A DNA stretch of 64,000 nucleotides from the NCBI RefSeq assembly GCF_001625305.1, contig NW_017802736.1, forward strand, positions 190,824 through 254,823, written 5' to 3'. The first letter of the stretch is position 1. Each line of letters opens with the position of its first letter. Origin of the DNA: Branchiostoma belcheri. Lineage: Eukaryota; Chordata; Leptocardii; Amphioxiformes; Branchiostomatidae. The notes beneath the pieces are model-generated. The model worked only from the letters and a program-made list of their open reading frames with translations, ran no database searches and was not told where the DNA came from. Both the position numbers and the translations under genes were made by a program. Shown here one piece after another: positions 54,894-64,000 of this stretch.

Positions 54894-56260
54894 GAATTTA
54901 CTGGCACTTGTAGGAGCTGTGACTCCGAGAGGCCCACCAATACTTAGTGTTAGAACATTATTTGATTCTGTATAAAATTGGACAATGTATTGCCCATGGC
55001 CTGTGTAAATAAGGACTCTGTTGATGTGAGCTTTGATCCTTTTTTTAATTTTAAGTTCTTTTTAAAATGTTATTAGTCAGACTGTATGATTTGAAATGAT
55101 ATGGCATACAGGTATAACAACTATTTGAACAACTTGAACTATTTTACATTGCAGGTGAAACTGTCATGACTACATTGGACCAAGATTAAACCCTTCATTG
55201 GAAACAGGCTGCAGTTCTTTTTCCAATTTACATGTACACATGTACTACCATTGTGTTTATATTGAGGTCACTAGCTTTCAGATAAACACATGAACAGGTA
55301 AAGAGAAGTGTTCTCATATTTACCATTGTAGACTATAACTCAGCACATTGTGAACTTTTGTATACATGTACGTATATACAGAAAAAAGTGCACAAATCAA
55401 GATGTGAATGATTTAACAAAACTTTGTACAATTGCTAGGCTTGCCTACCGTGAAACTCACCTGGTAGATATTGTGTTCATGATAATGATTGTGTGAACTG
55501 TAATTTCAGAGTTCAAACTCTAGTACAATACTGTGAAAGAAATGAATTACAGATCATAACGCTGTAGATACAAGCACCTTTATCAACTTTATCCATTCTA
55601 TTTCTGATGTTTTGTGACATAAGATTATTTGCAGAAAAGTCAGTGTAACTGTTGTATACATGCATTTTTACTGATCCCTGCTGCATGCTTCTCAAACCAG
55701 TGTGCTACCAGTAACCTTCTAGGCAAAGGTTCAACATTACAATGTTTCAGAGCAATGGGTGTGATGGCTTGGAGTTTTTTGCACTTGATATATACAGGTA
55801 ATGTTATATTCTTAGGAGAAATATGATTCTTATACAAAGTGTAAAAACAAAGTGGAAAAACCTTATACTGTCAACGCTTACCACCATACACAAGAAATTA
55901 TGTCTCAAGTTTACTTGTCTCTGTAAAGATAGATGTTTATGACATAATGGCCTATTTTCAGCATTTTGATCACCGTCGATGGCAGCAGTCTCTGACTCAC
56001 ATTTGACCCAGGATCCATGTTCATTGTTGACGTTGATATCTGCAATGAGAAACAGTTAATATGAATATGATGATGTTGGTGTCTGTACGACATGTACATT
56101 AGCTACTGCAGGAAAAAACTAGAATTAGTAGCCTCTTACCCTTTCTGTGGGAGCAGTTATCCTGGGTAGCATAGTCTCAAAGATCAGGCCATTCAAGTCC
56201 AAACACATGATTCACGTCACCATCAAGAACAGGTAGAGGAAGTTCTTTTGGTAAAAAATA
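54894..56260 (+). other. Probable 3' UTR exon and flank, nothing else recognised
   Basis: The sequence after the acceptor at 54892-54893 has no coding frame. AT-rich to 56260. No other exon supported. Confidence 0.4.
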
Positions 56261-56261
56261 A

Positions 56262-56560
56262 TACTAGGGACCAGGTGAGACCAGTTAAGATAACGTACAG
56301 GTGACACAGGTGTGTTTCTGGCACTAGGGACCAGTTGAGACCAGTTAAGATACAGTACAGGTGACACAGGTGTGTTTCTGGGCACTAGGGACAAGGTCAG
56401 ACCAGTTAAGATACAGTACAGGTGACACAGGTGTGTTTCTGGGCACTAGGGACCAGGTGAGACCAGTTAAGATACAGTACAGGTGACACAGGTGTGTTTC
56501 TGGGCACTAGGGACAAGGTCAGACCAGTTAAGATACAGTACAGGTGACACAGGTGTGTCA
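56262..56560 (+). repeat. About 61-bp minisatellite with splice-donor-like units
   Basis: About five copies of CTAGGGACCAGGTGAGACCAG TTAAGATACAGTACAG GTGACACAGG type sequence. Donor-like CCAG|GTGAGA and ACAG|GTGACA recur on the + strand. Confidence 0.85.
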
Positions 56561-56990
56561 CGGAAATGAAAAGAAACCTACAGTGGACCTCACTGGAAGA
56601 CAGAAGAAAGATGTCTAGACTATGCATGATGTACAAAATGACTAATAAACTGGTGGATGTCCCAACTACTAAGTACCTAATACCAGCCCAGAAGAGAACA
56701 AGAAATAGCCACGCGTTCAAGTACCAGAGTTATCAACCAAGGATTGAGGTGTTCAAGAATTCATTCTTTCCTAGAACTATCGCAGAGTGGAACTCACTGT
56801 CACCAAGTACAGTAGGGGCATTGTCAATAGATAGCTTTAAACAATGTCTAGAGCTAGAAGTTCAAGGGTTAGGTGTAACAAGTCGATCGGTGTAATATAG
56901 CCAGCTGCCGCCGCGCCGCGTGCCTGTGAAGCTGGTGTGTTACGCCGAAAGGCGGTTATACCGGCTATACAGATACAGATACAGTAAGGA
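56561..56990 (+). pseudogene. 3' end of a CR1-like LINE
   Basis: An open frame of 109 residues (56566-56895) matches the reverse-transcriptase tail of CR1/L2-type LINEs: LEDRRKMSRLCMMYKMTN, SFFPRTIAEWNSLS, DSFKQCL. A short GC-rich 3' UTR and an ACAGATACAGAT tail at about 56966-56980 follow. 5'-truncated, as usual for dead LINE copies. Confidence 0.8.
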
Positions 56991-57160
56991 TCACAATGAC
57001 CCCGGGCGGGAGGACTCCAACACATACCCGAAGGCTATACCTAGCATGTATATTATGGTGAAATTTCGAGATGTTTTGAAAAAATCTCGACATGTTTTGC
57101 AAAAAATGTCGGGATATTTTGAAAAATATCGGGATGTTTTTCGGAACATAGGGATGTGAT

Positions 57161-60100
57161 ACAAATGAATTGCTTGTAGCTTTACGAGAGTTCAAGACAG
57201 AGCAAATCTGTTTACAGCAGAGATAGACCAGTATTGTAGGATACTAATGTCCAAATTTCATCCAAAAATATCATTTTGTTCTCGGTCTAGAAAGGAAAAC
57301 GCAATTTTGCGTGATGCCGTCAAAATCGACCTAAATTGTCTATGCGAAACACAGCCGTTTGAAGGCGAGCTCGCTTTGCGCGAGCTGAAAACGCGTCAGT
57401 TTCTGTATCTTGCCTGAAACTGATTGAATTTCTTTCAAATTCGGCAGGTATGTTCATAAAAACTCACAAAGTTCCTGTATGAGTTTCCATACTGATGTCG
57501 TAATTAGTCATTGAGTTATTTACAATTGAAATGTCTTAATGAAAGCATAGATCGCTCACAACTTTTCAAAATAAAAGTTTACTTTCCTCCGAAATGAAGT
57601 AGTGCAACCATTGAAAAACGATGTGGTGATATCACTGAAAGGTCCTTATCAGACGTAGAAGATTGTGTTTATTTTATAATGCAAATCCCTAACTCTACTT
57701 TATTATTACAATATCGTACATTCCAGTGGGACTTTGGGGCATGGCCGAAAAATGAGGACAAATGAATTGCTTGTAGCTTTACGAGAGTTCAAGACAGAGC
57801 AAATCTGTTTACAGCAGAGATAGACCAGTATTGTAGGATACTAATGTCCAAATTTCATCCAAAAATATCATTTTGTTCTCGGTCTAGAAAGGAAAACGCA
57901 ATTTTGCGTGATGCCGTCAAAATCGACCTAAATTGTCTATGCGAAACACAGCCGTTTGAAGGCGAGCTCGCTTTGCGCGAGCTGAAAACGCGTCAGTTTC
58001 TGTATCTTGCCTGAAACTGATTGAATTTCTTTCAAATTCGGCAGGTATGTTCATAAAAACTCACAAAGTTCCTGTATGAGTTTCCATACTGATGTCGTAA
58101 TTAGTCATTGAGTTATTTACAATTGAAATGTCTTAATGAAAGCATAGATCGCTCACAACTTTTCAAAATAAAAGTTTACTTTCCTCCGAAATGAAGTAGT
58201 GCAACCATTGAAAAACGATGTGGTGATATCACTGAAAGGTCCTTATCAGACGTAGAAGATTGTGTTTATTTTATAATGCAAATCCCTAACTCTACTTTAT
58301 TATTACAATATCGTACATTCCAGTGGGACTTTGGGGCATGGCCGAAAAATGAGGACAAATGAATTGCTTGTAGCTTTACGAGAGTTCAAGACAGAGCAAA
58401 TCTGTTTACAGCAGAGATAGACCAGTATTGTAGGATACTAATGTCCAAATTTCATCCAAAAATATCATTTTGTTCTCGGTCTAGAAAGGAAAACGCAATT
58501 TTGCGTGATGCCGTCAAAATCGACCTAAATTGTCTATGCGAAACACAGCCGTTTGAAGGCGAGCTCGCTTTGCGCGAGCTGAAAACGCGTCAGTTTCTGT
58601 ATCTTGCCTGAAACTGATTGAATTTCTTTCAAATTCGGCAGGTATGTTCATAAAAACTCACAAAGTTCCTGTATGAGTTTCCATACTGATGTCGTAATTA
58701 GTCATTGAGTTATTTACAATTGAAATGTCTTAATGAAAGCATAGATCGCTCACAACTTTTCAAAATAAAAGTTTACTTTCCTCCGAAATGAAGTAGTGCA
58801 ACCATTGAAAAACGATGTGGTGATATCACTGAAAGGTCCTTATCAGACGTAGAAGATTGTGTTTATTTTATAATGCAAATCCCTAACTCTACTTTATTAT
58901 TACAATATCGTACATTCCAGTGGGACTTTGGGGCATGGCCGAAAAATGAGGACAAATGAATTGCTTGTAGCTTTACGAGAGTTCAAGACAGAGCAAATCT
59001 GTTTACAGCAGAGATAGACCAGTATTGTAGGATACTAATGTCCAAATTTCATCCAAAAATATCATTTTGTTCTCGGTCTAGAAAGGAAAACGCAATTTTG
59101 CGTGATGCCGTCAAAATCGACCTAAATTGTCTATGCGAAACACAGCCGTTTGAAGGCGAGCTCGCTTTGCGCGAGCTGAAAACGCGTCAGTTTCTGTATC
59201 TTGCCTGAAACTGATTGAATTTCTTTCAAATTCGGCAGGTATGTTCATAAAAACTCACAAAGTTCCTGTATGAGTTTCCATACTGATGTCGTAATTAGTC
59301 ATTGAGTTATTTACAATTGAAATGTCTTAATGAAAGCATAGATCGCTCACAACTTTTCAAAATAAAAGTTTACTTTCCTCCGAAATGAAGTAGTGCAACC
59401 ATTGAAAAACGATGTGGTGATATCACTGAAAGGTCCTTATCAGACGTAGAAGATTGTGTTTATTTTATAATGCAAATCCCTAACTCTACTTTATTATTAC
59501 AATATCGTACATTCCAGTGGGACTTTGGGGCATGGCCGAAAAATGAGGACAAATGAATTGCTTGTAGCTTTACGAGAGTTCAAGACAGAGCAAATCTGTT
59601 TACAGCAGAGATAGACCAGTATTGTAGGATACTAATGTCCAAATTTCATCCAAAAATATCATTTTGTTCTCGGTCTAGAAAGGAAAACGCAATTTTGCGT
59701 GATGCCGTCAAAATCGACCTAAATTGTCTATGCGAAACACAGCCGTTTGAAGGCGAGCTCGCTTTGCGCGAGCTGAAAACGCGTCAGTTTCTGTATCTTG
59801 CCTGAAACTGATTGAATTTCTTTCAAATTCGGCAGGTATGTTCATAAAAACTCACAAAGTTCCTGTATGAGTTTCCATACTGATGTCGTAATTAGTCATT
59901 GAGTTATTTACAATTGAAATGTCTTAATGAAAGCATAGATCGCTCACAACTTTTCAAAATAAAAGTTTACTTTCCTCCGAAATGAAGTAGTGCAACCATT
60001 GAAAAACGATGTGGTGATATCACTGAAAGGTCCTTATCAGACGTAGAAGATTGTGTTTATTTTATAATGCAAATCCCTAACTCTACTTTATTATTACAAT

Positions 60101-60745
60101 ATCGTACATTCCAGTGGGACTTTGGGGCATGGCCGAAAAATGAGGACAAATGAATTGCTTGTAGCTTTACGAGAGTTCAAGACAGAGCAAATCTGTTTAC
60201 AGCAGAGATAGACCAGTATTGTAGGATACTAATGTCCAAATTTCATCCAAAAATATCATTTTGTTCTCGGTCTAGAAAGGAAAACGCAATTTTGCGTGAT
60301 GCCGTCAAAATCGACCTAAATTGTCTATGCGAAACACAGCCGTTTGAAGGCGACCTCGCTTTGCGCGAGCTGAAAGCGCGTCAGTTTCTGTATCTTGCCT
60401 GAAACTGATTGAATTTCTTTCAAATTTGGCAGGTATGTTCATAAAAACTCACAAAGTTCCTGTATGAGTTTCCATACTGATGTCGTAATTAGTCATTGAG
60501 TTATTTACAATTGAAATGTCTTAATGAAATCATAGATCTCTCACAACTTTTCAAAAGAAAAGTTCACGTTCCTCCGAAACGAATGAGAGCAACCGCTGAA
60601 AAAGGACGTGGTGATACCACTGAAAGGTCCTCAATAGGCGTATATAAAAGATTATGTCAATTTCATAATGTAAATCCCTATCTCTACCATATCATTGCAA
60701 TACCGCACATTGAAGGGGAATTTTGGGGGCATGGCCGAAAATAAA
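57161..60745 (+). repeat. 597-bp satellite: five apparently identical units plus a diverging sixth
   Basis: Units start at 57161, 57758, 58355, 58952, 59549 and 60146, exactly 597 bp apart. I saw no differences among the first five. The sixth is identical for about 200 bp, then diverges. The unit begins ACAAATGAATTGCTTGTAGC and has a GC-rich core GAGCTCGCTTTGCGCGAGCTG. No long frame; not coding. Confidence 0.95.
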
Positions 60746-62000
60746 GAAAGATGAATTACCTGTAGCTTTACGAAAATTCAAGACAGAGCAAATCTGTTCA
60801 CAGCAGAGATAGATACGTATGTCAGGATACTGTTGTCCAAGTTTCATCCAAAAATATTATTTCCTTCTCGGTCCAGAGAGGAAAACGCAATTTTGCGTGA
60901 TGCGGTCAAAATCGACCTAGAATTGTCTATGCGAAACACAGCCGTTTGAAGGCGACCTCGCTTTGCGCGAGCTGAAAACGTGTCGGTTTCCATTACTCGT
61001 TTAAAACTGGACGGATTTCTTTCAAATTCGGCTGGTATGTTCATGACAGCTTACAGAGCTACTGTACGAGTTCCCATGCTGATGTCATAATTAGTCATCG
61101 AGTTATGTTCAATTGAAATTTCTTCATGAAAGCATAGATCTCTCACAACTTTTCAAAATAAAAGTTTACATTCCTCCCAAACCAATAGGTGCAATCAATG
61201 AAAAAGGAAGTGGCGATACCACTGAAAGGTCCTCAACAGAATATATAGAAGATTATGTCTATTTCATAATGTAGATCCCTAACTCTACATGTATCTTAGT
61301 ATTGCGATGCCTTATTTGCTCAATGTGGGAGTCAGGCCAATCACAGAAATGTAGAATCTTGTTGAGTCCTAGAAATAAAAGAAAAGTTGTGAGCATTTAT
61401 ATAAAAACCAAATAAAAGTTAACTTTCCTCCAAACGAATGAGTGCAACCGCTGAAAAAGGGTGTGGTGATATCACTGAAAGATTGTGTCGATTTTACAAC
61501 TGTTATTCCCTAATACCTTATCATTGCAATATACCACATCAAAGGGGACATTTGGGCATGGCCGAAAAATGAAGAAAGATGAATTGCCTGTAGCTTTACG
61601 AAAATTAAAGACAGAGCAAATCTGTTCACAGCAGACATACATAAGTATGTCAGGATGCTGGTGTCCAAGTTTCATCCAAAAATATCAATTCCTTCTCGGT
61701 CTAGAAAGGAAAACGCAAGTTCACATGTCGCGTTAAGAATCGACCTAAATTTGTGTATGCGAAACACAGCGAAGCGGAGGCGGCCTCGCTTCGCGCGCGC
61801 TGAAAACGTGTCAGTGTCTGTATCTCGCCTAAAACTGATTGGATTTCTTTCAAATTCGGCTGGTATTTTCATGAAAGCTTACAAAGTTACTGTATCAGTT
61901 CCCGTGCTGATGTCGTAATTAGTCATTGAGTTATTTACAATTGAAATGTCTTCATGAAATCTCTCACAACTTTTCAAAATAAAAGTTTAAATTTCTTTCA
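60746..62000 (+). repeat. Older, diverged copies of the 597-bp satellite
   Basis: At least two further copies (about 60746-61340 and 61400-61980) share CGAGCTGAAAACG, TCTTTCAAATTCGGC and CTCACAACTTTTCAAAATAAAAG but carry many substitutions and indels. Antisense open frames in them are remnants of the repeat. Confidence 0.8.
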
Positions 62001-62706
62001 AATTCAGCTGGTATATTCATAGAAGCTTATAAAGTTACTGTATGGAATCCCAGTCTGATGCCGTAATTGGTTGACATTGGCTTCATTAAAGCATAGATTT
62101 CTCTGAAGTAAAAAAAAACCCACAGGTTTACGTTCCCCAAGAAAGATTGAGTGCAACCATTGAAAGGGGCTTTAAATCTGTCATTTTCTGAAGGTTTCTT
62201 CATCTCAATCACTAATTCCTACATTACCTCAGAATTGCAAAAACTTTCCATTATAAAGTCCTTTTAGTCTTTACACAGTCACTCCTATCAAATACTAGGG
62301 TTGTTAACGGCATGCATGATACATGATTTAATGCTGTTCATTTGCAGTTTGTGTATTGTATACTGACTTGAACTACACTGAAAATAAAAGTCTATTGAAA
62401 CAATAGTGAAAAGATGTATTTCAGCTTTAATAATAATTGAATTGTGCTAAAAATAATATACAATGCATCATCAATATACAGGCAATCAATGTCTACAGGT
62501 ACTACAGGTACTGAATCTAGTTACTATAATACCATGTTATGCTTTAAACAGTTCTATAAATATTGTTCTACATGCAACTAGGACAAATAGAAAACAAACA
62601 AACAAACAAACAGAATTGTTGTACAGTTCATCACTATAATCTACTTCTAGTTAGTCTACTTTTTGGAGAAAGAACCTGTCAGAATTAATATAACATAAGT
62701 AACGGT
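62001..62706 (+). other. No gene recognised
   Basis: AT-rich. An AAAC microsatellite lies at about 62594-62612. Likely 3' UTR of the exon at 62707-62806. Confidence 0.4.
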
Positions 62707-62806
62707 TCAGCATTCTTGTTGAGAAAAAAAGGCTGGCACTTCCAAGAATTCCAGGATGTGATGCATAGACAGCTCCATTTCCTGCTGTGTGATCTTTCTC
62801 TCCTTT
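62707..62806 (-). CDS. Possible terminal exon of a minus-strand gene
   Basis: An acceptor (ATTTTCCAG) is followed by KERKITQQEMELSMHHILEF and LEVPAFFSQQEC, then stop. Phase 2 on entry. The following intron on this strand contains the splice-donor minisatellite at 62960-63585, as in the death-domain gene. No partner exon is in the window. Confidence 0.4.
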
Positions 62807-62959
62807 CTGGAAAATACGTTGAAAAAAGAGAGAAATGCGTATGGTCTTCTTATCAGGTCTGAAGAGCTCAAGAGCTGTGAGCCATACAAACCTTACTTGT
62901 ATGGTTTCTTAATTTGTCCATAGATAAAGGACACTGCAAATGTCACCTATACAGTAGTG

Positions 62960-63585
62960 CCTTACTGTTCCCCAGGGCTAAGAAATGTGCAATTCTTACC
63001 TGTACAGTGCCTTACCTGTTCCCCAGGGCTAAGAAATGTGCAATTCTTACCTGTACAGTGCCTTACCTGGTCCCCAGGCCTGAGAGCCGCGCAGATATTA
63101 CCTGTACGGTGCCTTATCTGGTCCCCAGACCTAAGAGCCACGCATATATTACCTGTACGGTGCCTTACCTGGTCCCCAGACCTGAGAGCCGCGCAGATAT
63201 TACCTGTACGGTGCCTTACCTGGTCCCCAGACCTAAGAGCCGCGCATATAATACCTGTACGGTGCCTTACCTGGTCCCCAGACCTGAGAGCCGCGCAGAT
63301 ATTACCTGTACGGTGCCTTACCTGGTCCCCAGACCTAAGAGTCGCGCATATAATACCTGTACGGTACCTTAGTTACCTGGTCCCCAGACCTAAGAGCCGC
63401 GCAGATATTACCTGTACGGTGCCTTACCTGGTCCCCAGACCTAAGAGCCGCGCAGATATTACCTGTACGGTGCCTTACCTGGTCCCCAGACCTGAGAGCC
63501 ACGCAGATATTACCTGTACGGTGCCTTACCTGGTCCCCAGACCTGAGAGCCGCGCAAATATTACCTGTACGGTGTACTTGTTTAG
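62960..63585 (-). repeat. 51-bp minisatellite with two splice-donor-like motifs per unit
   Basis: About twelve units. On the minus strand each has ACCAG|GTAAGGCAC and TACAG|GTAATATC. The period is a multiple of three, so two plus-strand frames stay open; I reject both as proteins. Confidence 0.9.
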
Positions 63586-63614
63586 GACAGAAAAATAGTT
63601 GTAGATTGTAATGC

Positions 63615-64000
63615 CCAGGCGTGGTATGTATGGAAATCCCCCATTAGAAAACAAACCAAGACAAAAGTATTTCAGGCATGCATTGAAGCTTTTCTTTTGT
63701 ACGGATCCGATTCGTGGGTCATGAACACTACAAGATTCAATAATACCTACTATAAGATGTTGCGGGTAGCCTATAACATACCTGGTGTAAGCACTTCACA
63801 AACAGTTACACCACGGTAGTGAAAAGATGCTATCTTGCCCTTGCGGATCATGTGACTCGTGGTAGAGAACAGTGGGACGACTCCTACTTTGGTCTCCAGA
63901 TACAAAAAAGGAGAATTGGTTGTCCAAGCACAACTCATTGAGTCTGAAAGAATCTCTAGTCTGCAAGGATCGGAACTTCTGTCCACAATGACAGTGATAG
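63615..64000 (+). pseudogene. RTE-like LINE fragment related to 31970-32665
   Basis: WKSPIRKQTKTKVFQACIEA and LLYGSDSWVMNT match the reading of 32190-32290. Frames break repeatedly and the copy runs off the window end. Confidence 0.7.

Noticed and set aside
62914..63598. Two overlapping plus-strand open frames (152 and 213 residues) with a 17-residue repeat
   Set aside because: They arise because the minisatellite period (51 bp) is a multiple of three. Two frames are open at once, and the sequence has splice-donor-like units on the other strand.
1..64000. tRNA, rRNA and riboswitch searches by eye
   Set aside because: No convincing cloverleaf with A/B boxes, or conserved rRNA text, was seen. 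A tRNAscan-SE or Rfam run would be decisive.

Overview
This is a eukaryotic, intron-rich, transposon-dense window. An amphioxus-like cephalochordate (Branchiostoma type) is the best guess. The reasons are death domains combined with NLR leucine-rich repeats, L1/Tx1-, RTE- and CR1-like LINE pieces, and intronic minisatellites built from 5' splice sites, which I recall from amphioxus. This is inference, and no species-specific marker was read. I found no bacterial operons, rRNA, tRNA or CRISPR.

Layout. (1) 1-3866 (+): decayed Ty3/gypsy pol, cut by the window edge, abutting the last exon of the next gene. (2) 3852-25850 (-): one multi-exon gene whose splice sites and phases can be followed exon by exon. 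It encodes three death domains, basic/SUMO-motif linkers, Ser/Asp-rich linkers, a CBP/p300-like ZZ-TAZ2 module, and an NLR winged-helix plus LRR tail without a NACHT P-loop (about 2044 codons). It is broken in this sequence by a 10,249-bp DNA transposon (9993-20241) at the splice donor of the third death-domain exon, and by an in-frame TGA in the NLR exon. (3) The transposon has 39-bp inverted repeats and a perfect 9-bp target duplication. It carries a SANT-like gene, a large DDE-type-looking transposase gene (both +, multi-exon, both damaged) and an antisense HIRAN-like gene. (4) 24820-25768: 28-bp minisatellite in intron 1 of the death-domain gene. (5) 25934-31114 (+): full-length L1/Tx1-like LINE with 13-bp target duplications. 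(6) 33651-53091 (-): a second long gene of ten exons with matching phases. It encodes a novel N-terminus with a Cys cluster, then OTU protease, C2H2 fingers, MULE transposase, SWIM finger and Ulp1 protease. Its introns hold nested transposons, including a TTAA-flanked composite, a 745-bp palindrome and a 502-bp duplication that copies one exon. (7) 54447-56990: one plus-strand 3' exon, two further splice-donor minisatellites and a CR1-like 3' fragment. (8) 57161-62000: a 597-bp satellite, five copies of which look identical, grading into older diverged copies. (9) 62707-64000: a probable terminal exon (-), a 51-bp minisatellite and an RTE-like fragment.

How it fits together. The death-domain gene looks like a nuclear-capable death-fold/LRR scaffold assembled by phase-1 exon shuffling. 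The OTU-MULE-Ulp1 gene is either the transposase of a large Mutator-like element or a domesticated descendant. The 10.2-kb element is the best candidate for an undescribed mobile system: its boundaries, target duplication and empty-site sequence can all be read directly.
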